Shown piece after piece: positions 25,959 to 35,624 of a stretch of DNA of 64,000 nucleotides. The stretch is from an uncultured bacterium (GTDB taxonomy: Bacteria; Bacteroidota; Bacteroidia; Bacteroidales; Bacteroidaceae). Below the pieces are notes generated by a model. The model was not told the origin of the DNA. It made no database searches and saw only the letters and a list, made by a program, of their open reading frames with translations. Both the position numbers and the translations under genes were made by a program. Numbering within the stretch: the stretch's first letter is position 1; each line of letters starts with the position of its first letter. The DNA lies in assembly GCA_905216095.1 (NCBI GenBank), contig CAJMSQ010000005.1, positions 35,843 to 99,842 of the forward strand, read 5' to 3'.

Positions 25959-26214
25959 GACATTAACATTTTTAACTTTTCTACACTTTTCGGGGCCGCG
26001 TACATGGCATGTAGTTTATCCTACATGCAGGGCCGGAAAACACTACATGGCATGTAGGACGAACTACAAGCCACTTACGAAAAACCGTCATAGGGATAGT
26101 TTCTCCCCGGAACGGGCTTTCGGGCACGAAAAAGGGACGGTTTCAGGCCGTCCCCGCGCTTTTGCAATGCAAAGATAATACATTTTCGGCCGAAAAGCAA
26201 GAAATGTTAAAATC
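25959..26214 (-). repeat. Phased-palindrome element, copy 3
   Basis: A 256-bp copy on the minus strand. The -7 box TATCTTTG (26177-26170) is kept; the -33 box is CTTG instead of TTTG, still at 20 bases. The terminator stem is GGGACGG (26134-26140) with CCGTCCC (26148-26154), so an A-T pair replaces a G-C pair on both arms. The 15-bp sites start at 26000, 26021 (half site), 26043 and 26064: 21/22/21. It lies between two plus-strand genes, with the terminator of the first and the promoter of the second outside it. Confidence 0.85.
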
Positions 26215-26267
26215 ACCGCGGGCCGATTGTCAAGGCGGCCGGCATTCTTCGGGCGATAAGGCGGCCG

Positions 26268-26299
26268 TTTGGCCGTCTCGTATTTTATTATTAGCTTTG
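26268..26299 (+). promoter_or_regulatory. Cardiolipin synthase promoter
   Basis: TTTG (26268-26271), 20 bases, TAGCTTTG (26292-26299), 19 bases before the ATG. Confidence 0.85.
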
Positions 26300-26318
26300 C
26301 CCTTACATAGTTGAAGGC

Positions 26319-27749
26319 ATGTGGACGACATTTTTCATATGGATGGTTCTGGCGGTTTATGTCATTCTGGTGGCGAGTACCGTCACGGTGGTGCTGCTCG
26401 AAAACCGGCAGCCGGCCAAGACCATAGCGTGGACCATCGTATTGGTGATGCTTCCCGTCATCGGCCTCATCATCTTTTATTTTTTCGGGCAGAACGTACG
26501 CAAGGAAAGGTACATAGGCAAGCGCCTCTACAACCTGCTCACGCAACGGATGCTGGGCGAGGTGTCGCGCCTGCCCGCCGGGGCGTATCCGCCCAAGCAC
26601 GCACCTCTCATCCGTTTGTTCGAACGTACGAACAAGGCTGTGCCCACCGTGGACAACCGCATCGACAGCTACGGGACGGGGGCCGGCTGGCTGCTGGCGC
26701 TGGCCCGCGAGATCGGTGCGGCGACCGACCACATACACCTCGAAACCTATATCATAGAGGACGACGCCGTGGGACGTTTCGTGCGCGACCTGCTGACGGA
26801 CAAGGCGCGGGAAGGCGTGGAAGTGCGGCTCATCTACGACGACGTGGGCTGCTGGAAAGTACCTAACCGCTTTTTCGGTCGGCTCATTGATGCCGGTGTC
26901 AAGGTCAGCCCGTTCCTGCCCGTGCGGTTTCCCAGCCTGACCCATAAGGTGAACTACCGCAACCACCGCAAGATATGCGTCATCGACGGTCAGGTGGGCT
27001 TCATCGGGGGCATGAACCTGGCCGAACGCTATGTCAGCCGCCGCGGGAAGCCGTGGCGCGACATCCACCTGCGCATTGAAGGCGAAGCCGTGGCGGGACT
27101 GCAACGCATTTTCCTGAGCGACTGGAACTTTGTGCGCGGGGCCGTCCGCGCCGAACGGCGTTATTTCCCCGCACCGCGGACCTCGGCGGCAACAGGCGGC
27201 GGCGACGTGTTGCAGATTGTCCAGTCGAACCCCGTATCGCGCTATCCCGAAATCATGTTCGGACTGACATGGGCCATTTACCGCGCACGTCGTTATTTCT
27301 ACATACAGACCCCCTACTTCATGCCTACCGAACCCGTGCTCCAGGCCCTGCAGACAGCAGCCATGAGCGGGGTGGACGTGCGGCTGATGGTGCCCGAAAA
27401 ACCGGACAGCTTCTGGCTGCGCTACATCAACGACAGCTATTTCTCAGCCATCCTGCAGGCCGGCATACGCATATATATATACCGCAACGGCTTCCTGCAC
27501 GCCAAGTGTGCCGTTTCCGACGACGACTGGTGTACGGTAGGCTCGTCGAATATGGACTTCCGCAGCTTCGAAAACAATTTCGAGGCCAACGTGTTCCTTT
27601 ACGGGAAGGCGGGGGCGACGGCCTGCCGCGACAATTTCCTCAACGACCTGAAAGACTGCCGCGAGATAAGGCTCAGCGAATGGAAACGCCGCCCGCGGCT
27701 TAACCGCCTTATGGAATCTTACACAAGAATACTGTCACCGCTGCTCTGA
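26319..27749 (+). CDS. cls: Cardiolipin synthase (phospholipase D type)
   Basis: The 476-residue protein has two N-terminal membrane helices (about residues 4-26 and 36-56), then two phospholipase D domains. The HKD motifs are HRKICVID (from about residue 216) followed by GFIGGMN, and HAKCAVSD (from about residue 394) followed by VGSSNMD. It condenses two phosphatidylglycerols to cardiolipin at the inner membrane. Length fits bacterial ClsA. The C10 protease gene starts 37 bases after it with no terminator between. Confidence 0.94.
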   Translation: MWTTFFIWMVLAVYVILVASTVTVVLLENRQPAKTIAWTIVLVMLPVIGLIIFYFFGQNVRKERYIGKRLYNLLTQRMLGEVSRLPAGAYPPKHAPLIRLFERTNKAVPTVDNRIDSYGTGAGWLLALAREIGAATDHIHLETYIIEDDAVGRFVRDLLTDKAREGVEVRLIYDDVGCWKVPNRFFGRLIDAGVKVSPFLPVRFPSLTHKVNYRNHRKICVIDGQVGFIGGMNLAERYVSRRGKPWRDIHLRIEGEAVAGLQRIFLSDWNFVRGAVRAERRYFPAPRTSAATGGGDVLQIVQSNPVSRYPEIMFGLTWAIYRARRYFYIQTPYFMPTEPVLQALQTAAMSGVDVRLMVPEKPDSFWLRYINDSYFSAILQAGIRIYIYRNGFLHAKCAVSDDDWCTVGSSNMDFRSFENNFEANVFLYGKAGATACRDNFLNDLKDCREIRLSEWKRRPRLNRLMESYTRILSPLL

Positions 27750-27786
27750 CCGCATGGGCGGCCGGCCGAACCACCATCTTCATGCC

Positions 27787-29739
27787 ATGAAACAAGTCTT
27801 CCTTCTGTTTTTCCTCCTGCTGCTCCCGACGCTCCCGGCAACTGCCGGACCCATCGACGTGGAAACGGCGCGCGGGGTGGCGCTTGCCCATTTGCGGACC
27901 GTACGGACAACGGACGGCAACGCGAAGAAAGCCCGCGCCGAAGCCGCCGGCGTGCGGTTGGTGGCCCGCAATGCCGCCGCATACCTGTTCTCGGCCGGAA
28001 CGGAAGGCTTTGTCCTCGCCGCGGCCGACGACCGGTTGCCCGCGGTACTGGGCTACGGCGAACTGGCCGGCGGACCGCTGCCCGCATCCCTCGACGGACT
28101 TATTTCGCTCTACGCACGGCAGTTGTCTTTGCGGGCGGAACGGACACCTGTCCCGGCGGCCGGTGCGACCGAGGCCGTTCCTCCGCTCCTGACCACGCGG
28201 CACCATCAGGGCGCGCCCTACAACAACGAATGCCCATATTACCGCTACGCCGACGGAAGCCTGTCCGGCGGACGCTGCCTCGTAGGGTGCGTCGCCACTG
28301 CCCTTGAGCAGGTCATCGCTTACTACCGGCGTACCGTCACATTGACCGACACCTTGCACGGCTGGTCCACGGCCCACTACGAACTGCCCGACGTTCTGCC
28401 CGGCGCAAGCGTGGACACACGGCTCGTACTCGACGACTACGACCGCCAGGCCTATACGCCCGAGGAGGCGGATGCCGTGGCACGGCTGGCTTACTATTGC
28501 GGAATGGCGGCGCACATGCGGTGGGGCCCGGACGCAAGCGGTGCCCGCATCGACGGACTTGACGAGACACTGCGGCGCGCCTTCGGCTTCGGATACGCGC
28601 ACTATGCGGACAGTTACAAGTATGCCCCCGATGCGTGGGAGCAGATGCTCGGCAACGAAATCCGCTGCGGGCGGCCCGTCGTTCTTACCGGCTTCGGACA
28701 GGGAACTAACGGGCATGCCTTCGTGCTTGACGGGCGGGACAGCAACGGCCTCTACCACGTGAACTGGGGCGAGGGCGGCAGGTACGACGGATTTTTCCGC
28801 CTTGACGTGCTCAATGCCGCCGAGCCGGGAACCGACATCACGGACACGGGCATGACGGAAGGCTTTTCCATCAACATCGAGGCTCTGTTCCTGCATCCCG
28901 ACCCCGTCGAAGTGACGCTTCCCGACACGCTGGAACGCACGGGGCTGGAGATAGCTGTCGATTCGATACATCTGGAACAGACTCCCGAGACGGGAAAGAC
29001 GACGCCCATAAGGATATACTTCAGGAACACCGCGTCGCAGACGCTGACCACGCCATTCGAAATTTTCACCAACGGCGATACCGACGAGGACATCTTTGCC
29101 GATGCCGACTACGTGGCGCTCACGACCGTCACGCTGCGGTCCGGCGAGCGTTGCGAGCGGCTTGTGCACGCCAACTTCGGACAAGCGGGCCGGCGGATGC
29201 TGCGTCTGTCGCCCGATGACAGGGCCGTTCCGTTCGAGATGCCGGTAGACATCACCGCAGCCGTGCTTCCCGAATTGTCTTTCGCCGTGCCCGAAATCAC
29301 TTTCGGCGCGGAAGGAGAGACTGTCGTGCGGACAAGTGTCGCCAATCCCGGGCCCGGTCGCGCCGGACACCGCATTACGTTCGAGATAACCGCCGCCGAC
29401 GGAACACAGGCCGCCGCCGCTTCGGTGGACGATGCTTCCTACGTGGCCCATGTGCTGTATTCGTACCTGCCGGAAGGCCGGGAAGAGACGGCCGAGATGC
29501 GCTTCGACGGACTTACCCCGGGCCACAGTTACACGCTCAAGGTGAGATGTCCGTGGACCGTGCGGCAAACGGTCACTTTCACCGTGCCCGAAACCGCTAC
29601 CGGCATTGACGCCGTGACTGCCGCCCCGCTGCCGGTACTTTGGTATACACCTGACGGCCGCCGGGTGCCGAGGCCCGCACGCCCGGGCCTCTACCTGCGG
29701 AGACAGGGCGGCATTACCGAGAAAATATATGTGCGATAG
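27787..29739 (+). CDS. Secreted C10 (streptopain-like) cysteine protease
   Basis: The 650-residue protein has a signal peptide (FLLFFLLLLPTLPATAG), a propeptide with a FVLAAADDRLPAVLGY block, and a peptidase C10 domain. The catalytic Cys is in LVGCVATA (about residue 168) and the His in NGHAFVLDG (about 310), followed by YHVNWGEGG as in streptococcal SpeB. Two or three beta-sandwich repeats fill residues 370-605. The end (WYTPDGRRVPRPARPGLYL) resembles the conserved tail of Bacteroidetes exported proteins. I chose the ATG at 27787 because it begins the signal peptide. The SpeB family degrades host proteins; here the substrate is unknown. Confidence 0.9.
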   Translation: MKQVFLLFFLLLLPTLPATAGPIDVETARGVALAHLRTVRTTDGNAKKARAEAAGVRLVARNAAAYLFSAGTEGFVLAAADDRLPAVLGYGELAGGPLPASLDGLISLYARQLSLRAERTPVPAAGATEAVPPLLTTRHHQGAPYNNECPYYRYADGSLSGGRCLVGCVATALEQVIAYYRRTVTLTDTLHGWSTAHYELPDVLPGASVDTRLVLDDYDRQAYTPEEADAVARLAYYCGMAAHMRWGPDASGARIDGLDETLRRAFGFGYAHYADSYKYAPDAWEQMLGNEIRCGRPVVLTGFGQGTNGHAFVLDGRDSNGLYHVNWGEGGRYDGFFRLDVLNAAEPGTDITDTGMTEGFSINIEALFLHPDPVEVTLPDTLERTGLEIAVDSIHLEQTPETGKTTPIRIYFRNTASQTLTTPFEIFTNGDTDEDIFADADYVALTTVTLRSGERCERLVHANFGQAGRRMLRLSPDDRAVPFEMPVDITAAVLPELSFAVPEITFGAEGETVVRTSVANPGPGRAGHRITFEITAADGTQAAAASVDDASYVAHVLYSYLPEGREETAEMRFDGLTPGHSYTLKVRCPWTVRQTVTFTVPETATGIDAVTAAPLPVLWYTPDGRRVPRPARPGLYLRRQGGITEKIYVR

Positions 29740-29801
29740 CCGCCCGCGGCCACGGGGCCGTGTGGCGCACACGTACATCCACTTTATTATATATGTCTGT
29801 T

Positions 29802-31166
29802 ATGAATTTGGAAAACTACATTGCGGAAAACGAACCCCGCATCCTTGATGAACTTTTCAGCCTGATACGCATTCCCAGCATCAGTGCCCTGCCCGAGCAC
29901 AAGGCCGACATGGCGCGCTGTGCCGAGCGTTGGCGCGAGTTGCTGCTGTCCGCCGGCGCCGACCGGGCCGAAGTGATGCCGAGCGACGGCAATCCGCTGG
30001 TCTACGCCGAGAAGAAGGTAAACGAGAAAGCCCCGACGGTGCTCGTATATGCCCACTACGACGTGATGCCCGCCGAACCGCTGGAACTTTGGCAGAGCCG
30101 GCCGTTCGAACCCGAGGTGCGCGACGGACGCATCTATGCACGTGGTGCCGACGACGACAAGGGCCAGGCCATGATACAGGTGAAGGCGTTCGAATTTCTC
30201 GTGCGCAACGGTCTGCTGAAACATAATGTGAAATTCATTTTCGAGGGCGAAGAGGAAATAGGCTCGCCGAGTCTGGCGGCTTTCTTGGAACGTCATCGCG
30301 ACCTGCTGCGGGCCGACGTCATCTTGGTGTCCGACACGAGTATGCTGGGTGCCGACCTGCCGTCGCTGACCACGGGACTGCGCGGACTGGCCTACTGGGA
30401 AATAGAAGTGACCGGCCCGAACCGCGACCTGCACAGCGGACACTTCGGCGGAGCCGTAGCCAATCCGATAAATGTCCTGTGCGAAATGCTCGCCGGCATT
30501 ACGGACGGGAACGGCCGCATCACGGTTCCGCACTTCTATGACGACGTGGAGGAACTCTCGGCCGAGGAACGCCGCATGTTGGCCGACATCCCGTTCGACG
30601 AGGAACGCTACAAAGAAGCCATAGGCGTGGCCGAGCTGCGCGGCGAACAGGGCTACTCCACGCTGGAACGCAACTCGTGCCGGCCGTCCTTCGACATTTG
30701 CGGCATCTGGGGCGGATATACGGGCGAAGGCTCCAAGACGGTGCTGCCCTCAAAGGCTTACGCCAAAGTGTCGTGCCGCCTCGTCCCGCACCAGCGGCAT
30801 GAGCGCATCTCGCAGCTCTTTACAGAGCACATCAGACGCATCGCACCGCCCTGCGTCCGCGTGAAAGTCACGCCCATGCACGGCGGCGAGGGCTATGTAT
30901 GCCCCATTACGCTGCCGGCCTACAAGGCTGCCGAGCGCGGATTCGAGAAAGCGTTCGGCCGACGTCCGCTGGCCGTCCGCCGCGGCGGCAGCATACCCAT
31001 CATCAGCGACTTCGAGCGTGTGCTGGGCACGAAGACCGTGCTGATGGGGTTCGGGCTGGAGAGCGATGCCATACATTCTCCGAACGAGAACTTCCGGCTC
31101 GACATCTTCCGCAAGGGCATAGAGGCGGTCGTGGAGTTCCACAAGGCTTTCGCGGAACAGGCATAG
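29802..31166 (+). CDS. M20 family metallodipeptidase
   Basis: The 454-residue protein is an M20 zinc peptidase of the dipeptidase type. It has VYAHYDVMP with the first metal His, the ADDDKGQ block with the bridging Asp, FEGEEEIGS with the catalytic Glu, VSDTSML, and a late His in the SDAIHSPNE block. The dimerisation domain begins near GLRGLAYWEIE. It should cut dipeptides in the cytoplasm. I prefer the ATG at 29802; one at 29793 in the same frame is possible. It follows the C10 protease gene by 62 bases. Confidence 0.92.
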   Translation: MNLENYIAENEPRILDELFSLIRIPSISALPEHKADMARCAERWRELLLSAGADRAEVMPSDGNPLVYAEKKVNEKAPTVLVYAHYDVMPAEPLELWQSRPFEPEVRDGRIYARGADDDKGQAMIQVKAFEFLVRNGLLKHNVKFIFEGEEEIGSPSLAAFLERHRDLLRADVILVSDTSMLGADLPSLTTGLRGLAYWEIEVTGPNRDLHSGHFGGAVANPINVLCEMLAGITDGNGRITVPHFYDDVEELSAEERRMLADIPFDEERYKEAIGVAELRGEQGYSTLERNSCRPSFDICGIWGGYTGEGSKTVLPSKAYAKVSCRLVPHQRHERISQLFTEHIRRIAPPCVRVKVTPMHGGEGYVCPITLPAYKAAERGFEKAFGRRPLAVRRGGSIPIISDFERVLGTKTVLMGFGLESDAIHSPNENFRLDIFRKGIEAVVEFHKAFAEQA

Positions 31167-31231
31167 CGGCGCGTACCCCGCGGCCGGCACGAAATGAGGC
31201 GCGCCAAGGACGGCGGACCGGATATTTGTCG

Positions 31232-31239
31232 TAACTTTG
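31232..31239 (+). promoter_or_regulatory. -7 box for the DUF554 gene
   Basis: TAACTTTG, 19 bases before the ATG; the -33 box is weak. Confidence 0.6.
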
Positions 31240-31258
31240 TGCCCTAAAAAAGAAAAAC

Positions 31259-31945
31259 ATGTACGCATTAACCATTCCTGCCATTGCGGTAGTCATCGGC
31301 AGTGCCATCGGAGCACTGGCCAAGCGGGGCATCCGCGAAAAATACATCACCGTGCTCAACACGGCCATGGGCCTGGCGGCTCTCGTCCTGGGCGTGAACG
31401 TTGCCATGGGCAACATGCAGAAATCGCAGTATCCGGTATTGTTCATTTTCTGCCTTGCCGTGGGCGGACTCATCGGCACCGTGTTGCGTCTGGACCAGCG
31501 GATGGAGCGGGCCACGAAGGCCGTTTCGGGCGGGTCGGACCTGGCCGAGGGCATCACCACGGGCGTGTTGCTCTGCTGCGTGGGTACGCTGTCGATGATG
31601 GGACCCGTGATGTGCGTGCTCTATGGTGACAATACCTATCTGCTGACAGGCGCGACGCTCAACCTCGTGACCATGATTGTCATCGCATCGAGTTACGGTT
31701 TCGGAACGGCACTCACGGCCGTCGCCGTGCTGGTATGGCAGCTGGTCATCTATGGAATCACGAAGATTTCGGCCACTTTCATCTCCGAAGAGCTGATTTC
31801 CGAAGTCTCCATCGTGGGAGGCGTGCTCATTGCCGCGGCCGGGCTCGGCGTACTCAACATCAAGGACTGCAAGACCATCAACCTGTTGCCCTCACTCGTA
31901 TTGCCCATGCTGTTTTACCTGTTCAAGGATTTGCTGGGCTTTTAG
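31259..31945 (+). CDS. DUF554 membrane protein
   Basis: The 228-residue protein has about seven membrane helices and matches the DUF554 (YdfK-like) family. Blocks are GSAIGALAKRGI near the start, TTGVLLCCVGTLSMMGP in the middle and GVLIAAAGLGVLNIKDCKTINLLPS near the end. These proteins are predicted transporters of unknown substrate. It has its own promoter and terminator. Confidence 0.88.
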   Translation: MYALTIPAIAVVIGSAIGALAKRGIREKYITVLNTAMGLAALVLGVNVAMGNMQKSQYPVLFIFCLAVGGLIGTVLRLDQRMERATKAVSGGSDLAEGITTGVLLCCVGTLSMMGPVMCVLYGDNTYLLTGATLNLVTMIVIASSYGFGTALTAVAVLVWQLVIYGITKISATFISEELISEVSIVGGVLIAAAGLGVLNIKDCKTINLLPSLVLPMLFYLFKDLLGF

Positions 31946-31968
31946 TTCCGGCCCTCCGCATACATCCC

Positions 31969-32013
31969 GTGCCGCCGGACTGTGCAGACAGCATCCGGCG
32001 GCACGCTCTTTTG
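31969..32013 (+). terminator. Terminator after the DUF554 gene
   Basis: GTGCCGCCGGA (31969-31979) pairs with TCCGGCGGCAC (31994-32004); a short T-run follows at 32010. Confidence 0.75.
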
Positions 32014-32043
32014 CCTCACGAAAAGCCGGGAAACGGCTCGTCC

Positions 32044-32297
32044 GACATTAACATTTTTAACTTTTCTGCACTTTTGGCGCGGCGTACATGGCTTGTAGTT
32101 TTGCCTACATGCAGGGACAAAAATTCCTACATGGCTTGTAATTTCCACTACATGCCATGTAGGAAATTCTTTCATAGGGCCGGTTTCTCCCTGAAACGGA
32201 CTTACGGGCACGAAAAAAGGCGGCTACGGCCGCCTTTCTCACTTTTACAGTGCAAAGATAATACATTTTCGCGCCAAAAGCAAATAGTGTTAAAATC
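32044..32297 (-). repeat. Phased-palindrome element, copy 4
   Basis: A 254-bp copy on the minus strand. Promoter TTTG (32284-32281), 20 bases, TATCTTTG (32260-32253). Terminator stem GGCGGC (32219-32224) with GCCGCC (32229-32234), extended by flanking A-T pairs and a T-run. Sites start at 32084, 32105 (half site), 32127 and 32148: 21/22/21. It lies between the convergent DUF554 and tyrA genes, just past the DUF554 terminator. Confidence 0.85.
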
Positions 32298-32366
32298 GCA
32301 GATGGCTTGCAGGGGTGCGTTTCTCCGCGCCGGCGGAGCGGAACTCCATGCCCTGCGGCCGCATCC

Positions 32367-33140
32367 CTATTTGATGTGTTCGCGGATGCGCTTCAGGTAA
32401 TCGTCAAGTCCTTTTTCGTCCTTGCGGTCTATGATGTCAAGCAACACTTTCAGCTCTTCACGGATTTTCGACACCTGTCCTCCCGTCCGCGGGTTGAAGA
32501 GTATTTCGCGCAGCAGGCAGTCGTCCTCGCCCAACACGCCGCGGGCAATCTTCATGTGCCGCTTGAACGTCGTTCCCGGTGCATCCTGATGCTTCATGAC
32601 GGCGGCAAAGACGAACGTCGATACGAACGGGATGCTCAGCGAGTAGGCCACGGTTTCGTCGTGTTCGTCGAAGGTGTACTCGCACAGGTGCAGTCCGAGC
32701 TTGCCGTACAGGTCCTTGAAGAATATGCGCCCCATGTAGTCGCCTTCGCTGATGATGATGGCGTTTTCGTTGCTGAGCGCGCCGAGGTTCGCGAAGGTAG
32801 GCCCGAACATCGGGTGCGTGGAGACGTAGCGGTGGCCGCATTGTTCGTAGAACTCGTGCATCCCCGTTTTCACGGAAGCGATGTCGCTCAGTATACAATC
32901 GGACGGCAGATGCGGTATCACGCTGCGGAAGACATCGAGCGTGTATCTCAGCGTCACGGCATTGATGACCAGTTCGGGCCGGAAGGCTTCTATCTCTTCG
33001 AGCGTGGTGAACCGCTGCGTGTTATACATAAAGCGAAGCCGGCGCGGGTCTATGTCGTAAACGGCGGTCTCGTGGTCGAAACTGAGCAGGTCTACGAAAA
33101 ACGAGCCCATCTTGCCGGCACCGAGTATCAGAATCCTCAT
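32367..33140 (-). CDS. tyrA: Prephenate dehydrogenase
   Basis: The 257-residue protein starts with the NAD-binding loop MRILILGAGKMGSFF and has the SDIASVKTGM and THPMFGPTFAN blocks of the TyrA family. It oxidises and decarboxylates prephenate to 4-hydroxyphenylpyruvate, the tyrosine precursor. No ACT domain is present, so feedback control may lie elsewhere in the operon. It is the last of four genes for phenylalanine and tyrosine synthesis, 44 bases after the DAHP synthase gene. Confidence 0.92.
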   Translation of the reverse strand: MRILILGAGKMGSFFVDLLSFDHETAVYDIDPRRLRFMYNTQRFTTLEEIEAFRPELVINAVTLRYTLDVFRSVIPHLPSDCILSDIASVKTGMHEFYEQCGHRYVSTHPMFGPTFANLGALSNENAIIISEGDYMGRIFFKDLYGKLGLHLCEYTFDEHDETVAYSLSIPFVSTFVFAAVMKHQDAPGTTFKRHMKIARGVLGEDDCLLREILFNPRTGGQVSKIREELKVLLDIIDRKDEKGLDDYLKRIREHIK

Positions 33141-33184
33141 GTTGGTTGTTCTTTTTGAAGATATTTTTTCACTGACCGGCTTTC

Positions 33185-34255
33185 TCAGTCTTTGTTCATA
33201 ATGTCAATCTGCTGGCGCACGCTTTCTTCGTGAATGGACTCGAAGATGCTCTTCACGAACTCGCCGGCCATGCCGCACAGGACGCCTTGTGCGCCGCGCT
33301 TCTCGAGTATCTCGGTGTAGCGGCCCGTCTGTACGACGGTCATATCGTGCTCCCGCTTGTACTGACCTATCTCACGGCTGACGCGCATACGCTTGGAAAG
33401 CAATTCGATGAGCGAGTTGTCGAGTTCGTCAATCTGCCTGCGCAGGGCGTCGAGGCTTTCCGTGCTTTCGGACTGGCTGCGTATGACGAGCTTGTCGAGG
33501 ATGAAGTCGAGCACATCGGGTGTCACCTGCTGCTTGGCGTCGCTCCAGGCGCAGTCAGGATTGCAGTGACTTTCGATGATAAGGCCTTCAAAGCCGAGGT
33601 CCATGGCTTGTTGGCAAAGCGGGGCCACCAGCTCGCGCGCGCCACCTATATGGCTGGGGTCGCCGAAGATGGGGAGCGACGGGAATCGGCGGCGCAATTC
33701 GATGGGTATGTGCCACATCGGCAGATTTCTGTACAGGCGTTTGTCGTACGAGGAGAAGCCCCGGTGAATCACACCCAGCTGCTTGATGCCCGCACCATTG
33801 ATGCGCTCCAGCCCGCCTATCCACAATTCGAGGTCGGGGTTCACGGGATTTTTCACCAGGACGGGGATGTCCACTCCTTTCAGCGAGTCCGCCAGTTCCT
33901 GCATGGCAAACGGGTTGGCCACCGTGCGGGCTCCGACCCACAGGATGTCCAGACCGGCTTCGAGGGCCGCCTCGACGTGGCGCGGGGTGGCCACCTCGGT
34001 GGACACAAGCATACCGAGTTCCTGCTGTACACGCTGCATCCACGGCAGTCCGACGGTACCTACGCCTTCGAAACCGCCGGGTTTGGTACGCGGTTTCCAT
34101 ATTCCGGCGCGAAATATCTTGATGCCCTTTTTCGCAAGCTGGGCTGCGGTGTCCATTACTTGCTCTTCGGTCTCTGCGGAACAGGGACCGGAGATGACGA
34201 TTGGGCGCTTGGCATCGACGCCCGGTAACTTGAGAGGTTCTAATTCGAGTGACAT
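33185..34255 (-). CDS. aroF: DAHP synthase fused to chorismate mutase
   Basis: The 356-residue protein joins a DAHP synthase of the KDO8P-synthase-like type (residues 1-260) to an AroQ chorismate mutase (about 265-356). The synthase shows VISGPCSAETEEQ, RAGIWKPRTKPGGFEG, VGARTVANPF and GDPSHIGG blocks. The mutase shows LRRQIDELDNSLIELLSKRM. It thus catalyses the first step of the shikimate pathway and the branch-point step to prephenate. The fusion is known in Bacteroidetes and lets the mutase domain act in feedback control. It is third in the operon. Confidence 0.94.
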   Translation of the reverse strand: MSLELEPLKLPGVDAKRPIVISGPCSAETEEQVMDTAAQLAKKGIKIFRAGIWKPRTKPGGFEGVGTVGLPWMQRVQQELGMLVSTEVATPRHVEAALEAGLDILWVGARTVANPFAMQELADSLKGVDIPVLVKNPVNPDLELWIGGLERINGAGIKQLGVIHRGFSSYDKRLYRNLPMWHIPIELRRRFPSLPIFGDPSHIGGARELVAPLCQQAMDLGFEGLIIESHCNPDCAWSDAKQQVTPDVLDFILDKLVIRSQSESTESLDALRRQIDELDNSLIELLSKRMRVSREIGQYKREHDMTVVQTGRYTEILEKRGAQGVLCGMAGEFVKSIFESIHEESVRQQIDIMNKD

Positions 34256-34330
34256 GATTTCTTATGTTTTTGTTTCTTATGATTTATTCTGATGTAGGAT
34301 TTCCTGTTACGGCATCCCGCAACGTGTGGG

Positions 34331-35572
34331 TCAGGCTTGCGCGTCCTTGTCTGCCGGACGGCCGAAGACTTCCTGCACACGCCGCAGGGCTTCGGCCAGT
34401 TTCTCTTCGGTCGCACACAGGGATATGCGGATGTACCTGCGGCCGTTGTTTCCGAAGATGAAGCCCGGTGTGATGAAGACGCGGGCTTCGTGCAACACCT
34501 TCTCGGTCAGTTCCTCCACATCCGCGTAACGGTCGGGTATACGTCCCCAGAGGAACATGCCTACCTGTCCGGAGTCGAACGTGCATCCCAGCGTGTGCAT
34601 GATTTCTTCGGCCGTCCGGCGCCGGCGGGAATAGACTTCGACGTTCGCTTCCTCGTGCCATTGGTCACTGTTTGCGTATGCCGTGGCCGCTGCAAGCTGC
34701 ATAGGGCGGAACGTGCCCGAGTCTATGTTGCTCTTGACCTTGACAATCCAGTTGATGAATGTAGGGTTGGTGGCGAGCATCCCTATGCGCCAGCCGGGCA
34801 TGTTATGGCTTTTGCTCATTGAGTTGAACTCGATGCAGCATTCCTTTGCGCCGGGAATCTGCAGGATGCTCAGATGTTCGTGTCCCAGGATGAAACTGTA
34901 CGGATTGTCGTTGATAACGACGATGCCGCGCCTGCGGGCGAAGTCTACGAGGCGTTCGTATGTTTCGCGCCGTGCAGGTGCTCCCGTCGGCATGTTCGGG
35001 TAGTTGGTCCAAAGCAGCTTCACGCCGCTCGTATCCATGCGTTCGAGTTCGTCGAAGTCGGGCTGCCAGCCGTTTTCGGGGCGCAGATTGTAGTTCACGA
35101 CCTCACATCCGAGCAAGCGGGACAGGGATGTGTAAGTGGGATAGCCGGGATCGGGCACAAGGACCTTGTCTCCGGGGTTCGCAAAAGCCAGCGTGACGTG
35201 CAGTATGCCCTCTTTGGAACCGATGAGTGGCTGTATTTCCGTTTGCGGGTCGAGGCTCACGCCGAACCATCTGTCGTAGAAGCCGGCCATTGCCTCGCGC
35301 AACTGCGGAATGCCCGTCGTCGGCTGATAGCCGTGAGTATCTTCGCGGCGCGCCTCCGTGCAGAGCGTCTCGACGGTCTGCGGCGAAGGCGGACGGTCCG
35401 GGCTTCCGATGGCGAGCGAGATGATGTCCCGTCCCTCGGCATTGAGGCGTGCCACTTCTTTTCCCTTGCGCGAGAAATAGTATTCCTGTACGCTGTCGAG
35501 CCGGTCGGCCGGCCGGATGCCCGTAAGTGCGTTGCCGTGTGTCGCGGCTGCTATGTCGTTTGTTCCGTTCAT
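34331..35572 (-). CDS. Class I/II aminotransferase of the Phe/Tyr operon
   Basis: The 413-residue protein is a fold-type I PLP aminotransferase, with IGSKEGILH, DPGYPTYTS, NYPNMPTGA and the PLP lysine in SMSKSHNMPGWRIG. Its place between pheA and the DAHP synthase gene points to an aromatic aminotransferase that converts phenylpyruvate and 4-hydroxyphenylpyruvate to Phe and Tyr, or one that aminates prephenate. The exact substrate cannot be read from sequence, as close relatives use aspartate or LL-diaminopimelate. Confidence 0.9.
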   Translation of the reverse strand: MNGTNDIAAATHGNALTGIRPADRLDSVQEYYFSRKGKEVARLNAEGRDIISLAIGSPDRPPSPQTVETLCTEARREDTHGYQPTTGIPQLREAMAGFYDRWFGVSLDPQTEIQPLIGSKEGILHVTLAFANPGDKVLVPDPGYPTYTSLSRLLGCEVVNYNLRPENGWQPDFDELERMDTSGVKLLWTNYPNMPTGAPARRETYERLVDFARRRGIVVINDNPYSFILGHEHLSILQIPGAKECCIEFNSMSKSHNMPGWRIGMLATNPTFINWIVKVKSNIDSGTFRPMQLAAATAYANSDQWHEEANVEVYSRRRRTAEEIMHTLGCTFDSGQVGMFLWGRIPDRYADVEELTEKVLHEARVFITPGFIFGNNGRRYIRISLCATEEKLAEALRRVQEVFGRPADKDAQA

Positions 35573-35624
35573 GCTTTTGTCTGTTTACACATTTATATAT
35601 AAGGCAGCCTTTCCGCCCCGTCGT

